In this document: positions 1 through 9,121 of the stretch, piece after piece | How positions within the stretch are numbered: position 1 is the stretch's first letter | Layout of the letters: each line of letters begins with the position of its first letter | From: 66-474 sp035281745 | GTDB taxonomy: Bacteria; Pseudomonadota; Gammaproteobacteria; Xanthomonadales; Rhodanobacteraceae | DNA: 64,000 nucleotides | NCBI GenBank assembly: GCA_035281745.1 | Contig: DATEDI010000013.1 | Location: 1 to 64,000 of the forward strand | Direction of reading: 5' to 3' | Translations under genes and position numbers: made by a program | Notes under the pieces: model-generated | What the model saw: the letters and a program-made list of their open reading frames with translations, nothing else | Databases searched by the model: none | What the model was told of the DNA's origin: nothing

Positions 1-183
1 CTTGTCGATGGTGCGCAGGGCCTTGCCGGACACGCGCAGTTTCACCCAGCGGTTTTCGCTCGCGACCCAGAACCGGCGTTCGTGCAGGTTGGGCAGCCAG
101 CGGCGGCGGGTCTTGTTGTTGGCGTGCGAGACGTTGTTGCCGGTCGTCGCACCTTTACCGGTGACCTGGCATACACGTGCCAT
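1..183 (-). CDS. rpmB: 50S ribosomal protein L28 (3' end cut by window edge)
   Basis: The reverse strand reads MARVCQVTGKGATTGNNVSH from the ATG at 183, the conserved start of L28, and continues through RRRWLPNLHERRFW and WVKLRVSGKALRTIDK to the edge. About 61 of the usual 78 residues are present, and the C-terminus lies outside the window. L28 is a component of the large ribosomal subunit. An AGGAGA ribosome-binding site sits 5-6 bases before the ATG. The gene is divergent from secB, with about 250 bp between the two starts that must hold both promoters. In related genomes rpmG (L33) usually follows; that would be beyond the edge. Confidence 0.95.
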   Translation of the reverse strand, partial: MARVCQVTGKGATTGNNVSHANNKTRRRWLPNLHERRFWVASENRWVKLRVSGKALRTIDK

Positions 184-432
184 GGCATTCTCCTCATGGT
201 GATCCGCGTGGCCCGCGGAAGTTCGGCCCGGCTGGATTCCACGCGATTCGCCGGAAGTTGCCGCGTCGATCCCGCGTCGCGTCGCGGAATGCCCGGATCG
301 TCGGGCCGGCTTGAAGTCAGCCGCTTAATGTAGCAGGCGGCCGGCTGCGAGGCAATCCGGAACGTGCATGAAACCGCATGGTGTGGGACAATCCCGGTCT
401 TTGACCCTTTCCCCAGCGGAGCTTGCAAGAAC

Positions 433-936
433 ATGGCAGAAGAGACCCCGGCCGCGAGCAACGGCCAAGCCGCCCCCCAGATGCAGATGGCGCTGCAGAA
501 GATCTACGCGCGCGACGTCTCCTTCGAAGTTCCGAATGCGCCCAAGGTGTTCCAGGAAGAGGGCCAGCCGCAGGTCCAATTGAACCTGAGCCACAAGGCC
601 ACGCCGCTGGAAAGCGACAACTACGAAGTCGTGCTCACCCTCACGGTCACCTGCACCCTGAACGAGCGCACGGCGTACCTGGCCGAAGTGCATCAGGCCG
701 GCGTGTTTTCGTTCGTGGGTTTCGACCCGCAAAACCTGTCGGTGGTGCTGGCCACCTACTGCCCGAACGTGCTGTTCCCGTTCGCGCGGCAGGTCGTTTC
801 CGATCTGGTCCTGAATGGTGGCTTCCCGCCACTGCTGTTGCAACCGATCAATTTCGACGCGCTGTACGCCGAACAACAGCGCCAGCAGCAGGGGCAGATC
901 GGCGACGGCGACGCCAAGCCTGCCTTGAACGCCTAG
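433..936 (+). CDS. secB: Protein-export chaperone SecB
   Basis: This 167-residue protein has the length and layout of SecB, the homotetrameric cytosolic chaperone that keeps preproteins unfolded and hands them to SecA. Recognisable stretches are IYARDVSFEVPNAP near residue 20, the central beta-sheet segments (LNLSHKATPL, YEVVLTLTVTC), YCPNVLFPFARQVVSDLV around residue 120, and GGFPPLLLQPINFDALY close to the end. The acidic-polar N-terminus and the Gln/Asp-rich tail are typical of gammaproteobacterial SecB. The ATG at 433 is preferred because the conserved part starts soon after it; an upstream in-frame ATG at 364 would add a non-conserved 23-residue leader. gpsA follows 165 bp downstream, an order common in gammaproteobacteria. 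Confidence 0.95.
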   Translation: MAEETPAASNGQAAPQMQMALQKIYARDVSFEVPNAPKVFQEEGQPQVQLNLSHKATPLESDNYEVVLTLTVTCTLNERTAYLAEVHQAGVFSFVGFDPQNLSVVLATYCPNVLFPFARQVVSDLVLNGGFPPLLLQPINFDALYAEQQRQQQGQIGDGDAKPALNA

Positions 937-1101
937 GAACTCGGGCGGCAGCAACGCAAGCGGCTGCGGCTTCGCCGTTTCGGGCATATTCCGCGCCGCT
1001 TTTTGACCCATAGGCCCACTATGGGCCTTCAAATCGGCACGAAATCCGCCTCAGAACGGCTTTGCCTCGCTCACATGGTTTCTACCGCCCAAGCTCCCGC
1101 C

Positions 1102-2118
1102 ATGTCTCGCGCGACGGTTGCCGTTCTCGGCGCCGGCTCGTGGGGCACCGCGCTGGCCGCGCTGCTGTGTGGCAATGGCATCGCGACCCGGTTGTGGGGC
1201 CGCGATGCCGAAGCCTTGGCGCGCATCGCGGCCAGCCATCGCAACCAACAGTACCTGCCGGATCTGGAGCTGCCGCCGGAGTTGGCCTACCTGCCGGATC
1301 TGGCTGACGCACTGCGTGACGTGGACGTCGCGCTGGTCGCGGTACCGAGCCATGCCTTCCGGCAGATGTTGGACGAGGCCGCGCCGCTGCTGCCGGCCGG
1401 CGCCGGCTATGCGTGGGCGACCAAGGGCTTCGAGCCAGGCACCGGGCGTTTCCTGCACGAACTGGTGGCCGAACGCCTGCCGGAGACGCCGGCCGCGGTG
1501 GTCACTGGTCCTTCGTTCGCGCGCGAAGTCGCGGCCGGCATGCCCACCGCCGTGACCGTGCATTCCGGCGACGATGCCTTCGCCCATCGCGTGGCCGCGA
1601 CGTTGCACGGCCACGCCTTCCGCGCCTATACCGGCAACGACATGCTGGGCGCCGAACTCGGCGGCGCGATGAAGAACGTGCTGGCGGTGGCGACTGGCGT
1701 CGCCGACGGCATGCAGCTCGGCCTCAACGCGCGCGCCGGCCTGATCACCCGCGGCATGAACGAGATGCTGCGGCTGGGCGATGCACTGGGCGCCAAGGCC
1801 CAGACGCTGATGGGACTGGCGGGCCTGGGCGATCTGGTGCTCACCTGCACCGGCGATCTTTCCCGCAATCACCGGTTCGGCTTTGCGCTGGGCCGCGGCG
1901 TGCCGCTCAAGCAGGCGCTGGCCGACATCGGGCAAGTGGTCGAAGGCGCGGTCACCGCCGATGAGGTGATGCGGCTCGCCGATCGACACGGACTCGATTT
2001 GCCGATTTCGCAGCACGTGCAAGCCGTGCTGCGCGGTGAGATGACGCCCACCGATGCACTGCATTCGCTGCTGGCCCGCGACCGCAAGCCCGAATATCCG
2101 GAGAACCTGTTTCGCTGA
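1102..2118 (+). CDS. gpsA: NAD(P)+-dependent glycerol-3-phosphate dehydrogenase
   Basis: This 338-residue protein reduces dihydroxyacetone phosphate to sn-glycerol 3-phosphate for phospholipid synthesis. The N-terminal Rossmann motif VAVLGAGSWGTALAALL starts at residue 5. Family signatures follow: VALVAVPSHAFR, WATKGFEPGTG, VTGPSFAREVAAGMPTAV, and the catalytic/substrate block GAMKNVLAVATGVADG with its lysine, then GLGDLVLTCTGDLSRNHRFG. The ATG at 1102 places the glycine-rich loop normally; an ATG at 1075 would add nine residues. A small hairpin (CCCATAG, 1007-1013, with CTATGGG, 1019-1025) lies upstream in the secB-gpsA gap. The enzyme is cytosolic and peripheral to the membrane. Confidence 0.96.
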   Translation: MSRATVAVLGAGSWGTALAALLCGNGIATRLWGRDAEALARIAASHRNQQYLPDLELPPELAYLPDLADALRDVDVALVAVPSHAFRQMLDEAAPLLPAGAGYAWATKGFEPGTGRFLHELVAERLPETPAAVVTGPSFAREVAAGMPTAVTVHSGDDAFAHRVAATLHGHAFRAYTGNDMLGAELGGAMKNVLAVATGVADGMQLGLNARAGLITRGMNEMLRLGDALGAKAQTLMGLAGLGDLVLTCTGDLSRNHRFGFALGRGVPLKQALADIGQVVEGAVTADEVMRLADRHGLDLPISQHVQAVLRGEMTPTDALHSLLARDRKPEYPENLFR

Positions 2119-2158
2119 ATCGGGATCGCGCCGCTTCGTTCGAAGCCGCTGTTGGTGA

Positions 2159-2374
2159 GAAGCCAGGCCACGTATGGCCGTTCTGGACTTTCAAATCGCC
2201 GGACGTCGCAGCTCGCATGTAATTTGGGGGAAGCGGTGTTCATGGGTGAACGCACAAACACGTGAAAGTCAGGCCATGGATGGCCGTTCTGGATTTTCGG
2301 ATCGCCGGGGCTCGGGGGCATACGCGGGATCGAACGGAGCAGTGTTCATGGATGAATGCAAAAAACATGCGCTA
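2159..2374 (+). repeat. Two tandem ~108-bp units of an interspersed palindromic repeat
   Basis: Two diverged units follow each other (about 2159-2266 and 2267-2374). Each begins with an AAGYCAGGCC core, carries GGCCGTTCTGGA about 10 bases later, and ends with a block of the form GTTCATGGRTGAAYGCA (2238-2254 and 2343-2359). The core folds as a short hairpin GGCCA-N4-TGGCC (CGTA loop in the first unit, TGGA in the second). Similar cores occur at 42348-42398 (inverted) and 47116-47175. The units fill the gap between gpsA and the helicase gene, and the second ends about 35 bp before the helicase start. The function is unknown; REP-like sequences often act as mRNA 3'-end or protein-binding sites. 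Confidence 0.75.
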
Positions 2375-2408
2375 TGCTTGAGCCTTTTGAGCGCCGGAAG
2401 CATCGCGC

Positions 2409-5400
2409 ATGCAACACCGCAGCAACCAGGGCGAAGCGCCGGTCGGGCGCGCCGCAGGCAAATCCGCGGCCGGCGTGTCATTGCCCGCCGAGTGGACGCG
2501 CCTGTTCGCGGCGGCAGGCGGCGAGGCGAGTGCGAGTCAGACGCCGACGCTCGGTTTCCTGCTGGAACTGTTGCAGGATGAGCCCGCGGTATCGCGGATC
2601 GAAATCGCGCCCGTGCTGCTGGAAATGGTTGCCAAGGGGCGACTCGGTCGTGCCGTGCCGCTGGATCCGAAGCAGCTTCTGAACGCCGGGCTGCCGGACA
2701 CCGAAACCCGCCTTGCGGCGAGTGTCCTCGGCCTGCCGCAGACCCAGCGCAAGGGGCGCACCTACGCGCAGCTTTCGGGCGCGTTCGGCGATGCGCTGCT
2801 TTGCGAAATCCTGAAGGATGCGCCCAGCCTGTTGGGTGGCGTGGCGGGTTTGCGCTTGTCCCTCGGCAAGCAGCGCCCGCTGGAATGGGATTGGCAACTG
2901 GAGCGCGATGGCCGTCAGAAGCTGCTGCCGAAGCTGCCCATGCACCAGCGGCTGATCCGGGTCGGCGGCTTGTGGTATCTCGATGCGGAACGCGCGGAAC
3001 TGGGGCCACTGGATGGCGACGCCGCCGAGGTTGCGCTGATCGAGGCGCCGCCGTTGGCGCCGGAACACGCCGAAGCCTTGTTGAAACGGGTGGCCGCCTC
3101 TCCATGGGCCGCGCGCATTCCGGCGCCGCAGGCCTTCGACGCGGTGCAGCGCGCCGATCTCGCGCCCAAGCCGGTGATGATCTATCAGGCGCTCACCCGC
3201 CACGCGCGGATCGGCGCCGGTACACCGCCGCTGGCCTACGCGCGGCTCGCGTTCGATTACGGTGGCGAACGCCTACCAGGGCGCGGCGGCGAAGCCACGG
3301 TGCGACGCGTGCGCAACGGCAAACTGGTCGAGATCATCCGCAAGCGCGCCGAAGAACTGGCGCGGATGGAACGACTCGAAGCGTTCGGTCTCGCGCCCGC
3401 GGTCGATTGCGAAGGCCTGCCGTGGGACATGGCCGATGCGCTGCCGGAGGACGCCTGGGTATTCCCCGGCAAGGGTTACGCGGGCGCGCTGGAGGTGAAC
3501 ACGCCGGCGCGCTGGCTCGGTTTGCGGGAGAAGCTGGAACAGGACGACTTCGTTGTCGAGTACGCATCCAGTTTTCCCTTCGAGGTGCTGGAAGGTCCGC
3601 CGCGCTGGTACGGCGTCGCGCATGCCGATGATGGCGGCGAGGCCTTCGAGTTCGAGATGGGGATCGAGGTCGAAGGCAAGCGCGTCAACCTGCTGCCGAC
3701 CGTGGCGCGCGCGTTGTCGGAACACACCTTGTCGCTGACCGCGCCGGAAAATGAAACCAGGGACGCGGTGTGGTACGCGCCGGTGGATGATCGTCGCCGT
3801 GTCGCGGTGCCGCTCGCGACGCTGCGCAAATTGCTGGCGCCGCTCGCCGAATACCTGGCGCATCCGCGTGACAAGTTGCGCCTGCCGCGGGTGCAGGCGG
3901 GCCGGCTGGAAGAATTCGAAAACGCGCTGCCGGAGAATGGCAAGCTGGACGCGCCGGGCGACCTGACCGGCTTCACGACGCGTCTGCGCGAGGCTGCCGA
4001 GCACGCCTCCGACGCGGTGCCCGAAGGACTGGTCGGCGAATTGCGCGGCTACCAGCGCGAAGGCTTGCGCTGGTTGAACGCGCTGGCGGCTGCCGGGTTG
4101 GGCGGTGTACTGGCCGACGACATGGGCCTTGGCAAGACCGTACAACTGCTCGCGCACATCCTGGCGCTCAAACAGAGTTCGGCGCTGTCGCAGCCGGCGC
4201 TGATCGTTGCGCCGACCAGCCTGATCCCGAACTGGCAGTCAGAAACCGCGCGTTTTGCGCCGTCGCTGAAGGTGCTGACGCTGCACGGACCGGAACGCGT
4301 CAAGAGTTTCGATCGCCTCGCCGGCCACGACGTGATCCTCACGAGTTACGCGCTGCTGCCGCGCGATCTTTCCGTGCTGCGCGAGCAGCCATTCGCGCTG
4401 GTGGTGCTGGACGAGGCGCAGCAGGTAAAGAACCCGCGCACGCAGGCGCGGCGCGCCTTGCTGTCGATCGCATCGAAGCGCCGCGTGTGCATGACAGGCA
4501 CGCCGCTGGAAAATCACCTTGGTGAATTGTGGTCGCAGGTCGATCTGGCGGTGCCCGGATTACTGGGCGATGAAGGTTCGTTCCGTCGGCACTACCGTAT
4601 TCCCATCGAACGCCAGGCCGACGCCGATTGCCAGGCGCGCCTCAACCACCGGATCGCGCCATTCATCCTGCGCCGCACCAAAGGCCAAGTCGCGAAGGAA
4701 CTGCCCGAGAAAACCGAGATCGCGCGTCGCGTGGTGCTGTCGGGCAAGCAGCGCGAACTGTACGACTCGCTGCGCGTGTCGCTGGGCGACGAAGTGCGCG
4801 AAGTGGTGCGTCAGCGCGGCCTGGAGCACAGCGGCATCATCGTGCTGGATGCGCTGTTGAAACTGCGCCAGACCTGCTGCGATCCGCGTCTCGTGAAACT
4901 CGAGTCCGCGCGCGGTGTGCGCGAATCAGCCAAGCTCGAACTCCTGATGGACATGCTGCCCGACCTTTTGAGCGAAGGCCGGCGCGTGCTGCTGTTTTCG
5001 CAGTTCACCGAAATGCTGGGGCTGATCGCGCGCGAGTTGAACCGCCGGCATTTGCATTACGTCACGTTGACCGGCGACACGCGCGATCGCGCCGAACCCG
5101 TGCGCAAGTTCCAAGACGGCGAAGTGCCGCTGTTCCTGCTGTCGCTCAAAGCCGGCGGCGTGGGCTTGAACCTCACCGCGGCCGACACGGTGATCCATTA
5201 CGACCCGTGGTGGAATCCCGCCGCGGAAACCCAGGCCGCCGACCGCGCGCATCGCATCGGCCAGGACAAGCCGGTGTTCGTGTACCGACTGATCTGCGCC
5301 GACACCGTCGAGGAACGCATCGAAGACTTGAAGGCGCGCAAGGCCGAACTCGCGCAGGCCGTGCTGGAAGGCGGCGGCACCCGCGACAGGCTGAGATTCG

Positions 5401-5438
5401 ACGAGACCGATCTGGACGCGCTATTCGCGGCGGAATGA
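2409..5438 (+). CDS. SNF2-family DEAD/DEAH-type helicase
   Basis: This 1009-residue superfamily-2 ATPase of the Swi2/Snf2 class couples ATP hydrolysis to remodelling of protein-DNA complexes. The C-terminal half has the full motor: Walker A ADDMGLGKTVQ (lysine near residue 574), motif II DEAQ (668-671), motif III TGTPLENHLGELWSQ, motif IV-like VLLFSQFTEMLGLI, and motifs V/VI LKAGGVGLNLTAADTVIHYD and AADRAHRIGQ. The first ~540 residues correspond to the bacterial SNF2-associated region. No zinc-binding SWIM cysteine cluster was seen. The ATG at 2409 directly follows the repeat array. The gene stands alone, with a minus-strand TPR gene converging on it. The exact role (RapA-like recycling or DNA repair) cannot be told from sequence. 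Confidence 0.93.
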   Translation: MQHRSNQGEAPVGRAAGKSAAGVSLPAEWTRLFAAAGGEASASQTPTLGFLLELLQDEPAVSRIEIAPVLLEMVAKGRLGRAVPLDPKQLLNAGLPDTETRLAASVLGLPQTQRKGRTYAQLSGAFGDALLCEILKDAPSLLGGVAGLRLSLGKQRPLEWDWQLERDGRQKLLPKLPMHQRLIRVGGLWYLDAERAELGPLDGDAAEVALIEAPPLAPEHAEALLKRVAASPWAARIPAPQAFDAVQRADLAPKPVMIYQALTRHARIGAGTPPLAYARLAFDYGGERLPGRGGEATVRRVRNGKLVEIIRKRAEELARMERLEAFGLAPAVDCEGLPWDMADALPEDAWVFPGKGYAGALEVNTPARWLGLREKLEQDDFVVEYASSFPFEVLEGPPRWYGVAHADDGGEAFEFEMGIEVEGKRVNLLPTVARALSEHTLSLTAPENETRDAVWYAPVDDRRRVAVPLATLRKLLAPLAEYLAHPRDKLRLPRVQAGRLEEFENALPENGKLDAPGDLTGFTTRLREAAEHASDAVPEGLVGELRGYQREGLRWLNALAAAGLGGVLADDMGLGKTVQLLAHILALKQSSALSQPALIVAPTSLIPNWQSETARFAPSLKVLTLHGPERVKSFDRLAGHDVILTSYALLPRDLSVLREQPFALVVLDEAQQVKNPRTQARRALLSIASKRRVCMTGTPLENHLGELWSQVDLAVPGLLGDEGSFRRHYRIPIERQADADCQARLNHRIAPFILRRTKGQVAKELPEKTEIARRVVLSGKQRELYDSLRVSLGDEVREVVRQRGLEHSGIIVLDALLKLRQTCCDPRLVKLESARGVRESAKLELLMDMLPDLLSEGRRVLLFSQFTEMLGLIARELNRRHLHYVTLTGDTRDRAEPVRKFQDGEVPLFLLSLKAGGVGLNLTAADTVIHYDPWWNPAAETQAADRAHRIGQDKPVFVYRLICADTVEERIEDLKARKAELAQAVLEGGGTRDRLRFDETDLDALFAAE

Positions 5439-5463
5439 TCCGGCGCTGCCGTTCGGAATCGCA

Positions 5464-5781
5464 TCAACCGCCGCGCCCGAGCCGTTTCAGGAATACCCGC
5501 ATTTCTTTCGCGGCCTGCACGTCGCCACGCGCTTCTGCAACTGCAACACCCCGCTGCCACGCATCGATGGCGGCCGGCGTGTCGCCCGATTGCAGGCACG
5601 CCTTGCCCAGCAACTTCCATGCGACGGAATACTCCGCATCGAACCCGAGTGCCGCACGCAAATGCGCGATCGCTTCGGCCACGTCGCCCGCTTCCAGCAA
5701 CGCCGCACCGAGCGAATAACGCAGCAGCGCGCCGTCACGCGAACCGCCGAGTTGCGCACGCAGCGCTTCGATGCGATTCAT
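5464..5781 (-). CDS. Small tetratricopeptide-repeat protein
   Basis: This 105-residue soluble protein is made of about two TPR-like helical pairs: LLRYSLGAALLEAGDVAEAIAHLRAALGFD (roughly residues 19-48) and SVAWKLLGKACLQSGDTPAAIDAWQRGVAVA (52-82), followed by a basic C-terminal helix. TPR units bind other proteins; no partner can be deduced. The ATG at 5781 was chosen because the repeats start just after it; extending upstream in frame gives low-complexity, non-TPR sequence. It converges on the SNF2 helicase gene, with 25 bp between the stop codons, and lies 275 bp downstream of the patatin gene on the same strand. That 275-bp gap has no convincing gene. Confidence 0.75.
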   Translation of the reverse strand: MNRIEALRAQLGGSRDGALLRYSLGAALLEAGDVAEAIAHLRAALGFDAEYSVAWKLLGKACLQSGDTPAAIDAWQRGVAVAEARGDVQAAKEMRVFLKRLGRGG

Positions 5782-6056
5782 GCGGATGCGAGACCCCTGG
5801 CGAGGAACACGCGCCACAGTTTGCCGAGGGCCGTGAATGGCGACAAGCGATCCGTTGCGGCCAGTCAATCTGACTTGCCGAACGACTGCTTCTGGCGTTT
5901 TGCGGAAATTTGCGGTCGACGGTAATCCGAGACCGCTTGACTTGAAGCGTTTCTCGCGCCGCTCCTGCGCTGACTCGCCTGTGAATGTTTTTCGTGGCCA
6001 CTCCAAGAGATTGCTCCTTCTGGCGTCGGAAGGTACTCCAAGAAAGCTGGAGCGGT

Positions 6057-7301
6057 TCAGCGAACCGGCGAGGGCGAAGCGGGACAGGCCATCGAAGGCG
6101 CCCTCTCTCCAATGTGGCGATAGACGTTGCGCTCGATCGATTTCGCTACGCTGGTCCATAGCAATCCCTGCGCCGCACAGGATTCGCCGTATGAGAACAG
6201 CTGATGAATGTGCTTTTGATGGAAGTCCAGAAAACTTCCGGCCGGATAGCCCACCGGAATCGAGGTAATGCGAAACTGCATGTGGCTGCGGTAAGCCAGG
6301 CCCCGCGCCAGCACCACGGCATCCCTTGTCTTGTAGGTCAGTTGGGCGGAGAAACTCTCCGCAAGCTCCTTCAGCGTATTGACCGGCGTTTCCACCGGCC
6401 TCATCGCCAGTCGCCCATTGACGATCACATAGATCGTGCCCCCTTCCAATTGCAATCCCTGGTTGATGACCGTCGGAGCAATCAAGGGCAGGACAAACAG
6501 CGGAGTCGTGACGCTGCCGTCAACATGCATCTCGTCATATATGGCGTTCCCTTCACGCACGCGGATCAGCACCGGCGGGAAAACGCCCGGCACGCTCGCC
6601 GATGCAGTCAGGACCTCGCGGAACAAATCGTGTGCCGGCGTCCCGCCGCGTGAAGCGATGGCCGTCATGTCCCACAGCACCGTTTCCTGGCTGTCCAAGT
6701 TGGTCGTTGCGACAATCAACTTGCGGCCCGAACCGGCCTCACGGCCAATCGCATCGATCATTGCATCCGTGTAGCTCTGGTCCACCAACTTGGCCAGGGG
6801 GCCATGGGGGCTCGCGACGTTGGGGAACAGTATCCTTCGGGCAATCGCCATTCTTGAAACGGCGTGTCCAAGCCTCTCAATGCTTCCGCTCGCGAAGACT
6901 TGCCGCAACTGCGGATCCCAGGAAGACCCGAGGAATGCAAAGGGCGCGATCAGCGCGCCGGCGCTGACGCCGGTGACGACCGTGAAGCTCGGGCGTGCGT
7001 GCGCCTGGGTCAACCCGATCAGTGCACCGGCGCCAAAGGCGGCGGTTGCGCCGCCCCCCGATAGCGCCAGGATTTTTGCCGGCGCGGTCTTCGTCGCACG
7101 CCGCAGGTCGATCAAGATTTGCGGCAGTTCGCTTGCGAAGTGACGGCGGTCAACCGAGTACAGTCGAATCCGGGTCGAAAACCCATCGGGCACGGCATCG
7201 CTGATCAGATCCGGAGAGGGTGGACGGCGCGGCGACAGCGCGCAGCCACCCACGACAATGGTGCAAAGCAGGAGAACCCACCGGCACCATCGCTCCATCA
7301 T
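6057..7301 (-). CDS. Patatin-like phospholipase, predicted lipoprotein
   Basis: This 414-residue patatin-family acyl hydrolase cleaves fatty acids from phospholipids through a Ser-Asp dyad. Visible are the oxyanion glycine motif LSGGGATAAFGAGAL (about residue 80), the nucleophile elbow GVSAG (G-x-S-x-G), and the dyad aspartate in HVDGSVTTPL (about 255). The start MMERWCRWVLLLCTIVVGGC has a lipobox (VGGC), so the protein is probably a lipid-anchored envelope protein. Many patatins have DGG or DGA at the dyad; DGS here is a minor variant. Two ATG codons in tandem (7301, 7298) make the exact start ambiguous by one residue. The gene is transcribed toward the TPR gene and is preceded by the GMC oxidoreductase gene on the same strand. 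Confidence 0.9.
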   Translation of the reverse strand: MMERWCRWVLLLCTIVVGGCALSPRRPPSPDLISDAVPDGFSTRIRLYSVDRRHFASELPQILIDLRRATKTAPAKILALSGGGATAAFGAGALIGLTQAHARPSFTVVTGVSAGALIAPFAFLGSSWDPQLRQVFASGSIERLGHAVSRMAIARRILFPNVASPHGPLAKLVDQSYTDAMIDAIGREAGSGRKLIVATTNLDSQETVLWDMTAIASRGGTPAHDLFREVLTASASVPGVFPPVLIRVREGNAIYDEMHVDGSVTTPLFVLPLIAPTVINQGLQLEGGTIYVIVNGRLAMRPVETPVNTLKELAESFSAQLTYKTRDAVVLARGLAYRSHMQFRITSIPVGYPAGSFLDFHQKHIHQLFSYGESCAAQGLLWTSVAKSIERNVYRHIGERAPSMACPASPSPVR

Positions 7302-7422
7302 CGCGCTCCAGATGCGGTGCGTGGAACCTCTTTCGCGTCAGGGTTCGCTTTTCGGAACATTGCCGTTCAACCGGGTGGGTATTCACCGTGTGCCGGGGTG
7401 CCGGACTGCGTCACCGCGTTTT

Positions 7423-8988
7423 TCAGTTCATTCGCTCGGCGATACGGTCCGCCACCCGCAGTGCGTTCGCGACGATGGTGAGCGTCGGGTTTACCGCGCC
7501 GATCGAAGGAAAGAAGCTTGCATCGACAACATACAGGTTGTCGAGTTCGTGCGTCCTGCAATCGATGTCGAGCACAGAGGTTTTCGGGTCGACGCCGAAA
7601 CGCGCGGTGCCGGCCTGGTGTGCGGTTCCGCCGATCGGAATGTCCTTGCCGAGGTAAAGCTTGCGTTCGATCAATTGCGGGTGCGCACCCATGGGCCGCA
7701 ACAGCATTTCGAGCTTTGCGCGCAATCGGTGCAGTGCTTCCATGTTGTTGTCGGTCTGTTCCACCACGACCCGGTCGCGATCGTAGCGAATGCGATTTTC
7801 GGGCCGCGGCAGGTCCTCGCTCGACAACCAGAAATCAAGCGAGTGCCGTGCCAGGTACTCGAAGGGTTGTTCGGGCAGCCACTCCAGCCATCCCGGCAGC
7901 GCCTCGCCGCGGACGGTGTCGGGATGCGATTTTCCGACCATCTGGATCAGGCCGATGGGGTAGTTCCAGTCGCCATCACCAAAATAGAAATCGCTCACGC
8001 CGAGCGTCTTCTGGAACACCGTGTCGTTCGGCTCGATCGAGACCGCCATCAGTACCGACTGGTTGTGTCGCATGTAGTTGCGGCCGACTTGGTCGGAGCC
8101 ATTGGCGAGTCCGTGCGGGTGCTTGTCGTTGGTCGAGCGCAACAGCAATAGCGCCGACGACAGCGCACCGCACGCGACCACCACGATGTCGGCCCCATAG
8201 GTTTCGTGTTCGCCATTGCGTTCCACCCGCACCGCGCTCACGCTTCTTCCCGAGTGATCGGTATCGAGCCGCGTCACGTAGGCGCCGGTCAGCAAGGTGA
8301 CGTTGGAATGGACATCCAGCATCGGATCGATGCACACGACCTCCGCGTCGGCCTTGCCGTTCATGAAACACGGATAGCCGTCGAACGCATTGCAGCGGAT
8401 GCAGGGGCTCCGGCGCGATGCCGTGCCGTCCTTCTCGTCCAGCAGGATGCCGAGCGGCATGTGGAATGGATGCAGGCCGCGATTCAGGAAGGTGTCGGAA
8501 ATCTCGCCGATGCGCGGCTCATGCGAAACCGGCGGATGCGGAAAAGGTCCGTTCCGGTGCGGCTCGTTCGGATCCTCACCGGCTGCGCCGTGCACGTGGA
8601 ATAGCCTTTCGGCCTCGTCGTAATACGGCTCGAACACGTCGTACTTCAATGGCCATTCCGGCGACACGCCGTCGGCATGCTGCAACGTTTCGAAGTCGCG
8701 CTCGCGCAGCCGGAACAGCGCTGCACCGTACACCTTGGAATTGCCGCCGACGAAATAGTGCAGGCCGGGATGGAATGCCTTGCCGGCCTTGTCGAACCAG
8801 ATTTCGGGGGCCCGGTAGGCATTCTCGACAAACACCTTGCGCGGATCCCAGTTTGCCGCGGCACGCGGCAGCCAGCCGCCGCGTTCGAGGATCAGGATGC
8901 GCTTGCCCGACTGTGCCAACCGGTGTGCCAAGCTGGCGCCGCCCGGCCCGGAGCCGATCACGATTACGTCGTAGTGGTTGTCATTCAT
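7423..8988 (-). CDS. GMC-family FAD-dependent oxidoreductase
   Basis: This 521-residue flavoenzyme has the glucose-methanol-choline oxidoreductase layout. The N-terminal FAD-binding motif is YDVIVIGSGPGGASLAHRLA (from residue 7), followed by ERGG. HYFVGGNSKVYGAALFR is the second flavin contact. The C-terminal block has HQAGTARFG and VVDASFFPSIGAVNPTLTI, the substrate and FAD-closing region that contains the active-site residues. It oxidises an alcohol or sugar-like substrate that cannot be named from sequence. The ATG at 8988 is chosen because the FAD loop starts directly after it; about 60 upstream in-frame residues look non-coding. No signal peptide is evident, so it is probably cytosolic. 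Confidence 0.9.
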   Translation of the reverse strand: MNDNHYDVIVIGSGPGGASLAHRLAQSGKRILILERGGWLPRAAANWDPRKVFVENAYRAPEIWFDKAGKAFHPGLHYFVGGNSKVYGAALFRLRERDFETLQHADGVSPEWPLKYDVFEPYYDEAERLFHVHGAAGEDPNEPHRNGPFPHPPVSHEPRIGEISDTFLNRGLHPFHMPLGILLDEKDGTASRRSPCIRCNAFDGYPCFMNGKADAEVVCIDPMLDVHSNVTLLTGAYVTRLDTDHSGRSVSAVRVERNGEHETYGADIVVVACGALSSALLLLRSTNDKHPHGLANGSDQVGRNYMRHNQSVLMAVSIEPNDTVFQKTLGVSDFYFGDGDWNYPIGLIQMVGKSHPDTVRGEALPGWLEWLPEQPFEYLARHSLDFWLSSEDLPRPENRIRYDRDRVVVEQTDNNMEALHRLRAKLEMLLRPMGAHPQLIERKLYLGKDIPIGGTAHQAGTARFGVDPKTSVLDIDCRTHELDNLYVVDASFFPSIGAVNPTLTIVANALRVADRIAERMN

Positions 8989-9121
8989 GGCCCATGCCTC
9001 GCGTGTTGCCTTTCCAGCGAGGATACGAATGCGCACGCCGCGGCAGTAGGCCCGCCCAGACTGCTGCCGTGTTGACCTGCCGACAGCAATCCGCGCGCGT
9101 GGCTTGCGATCTCTTCCCTGC

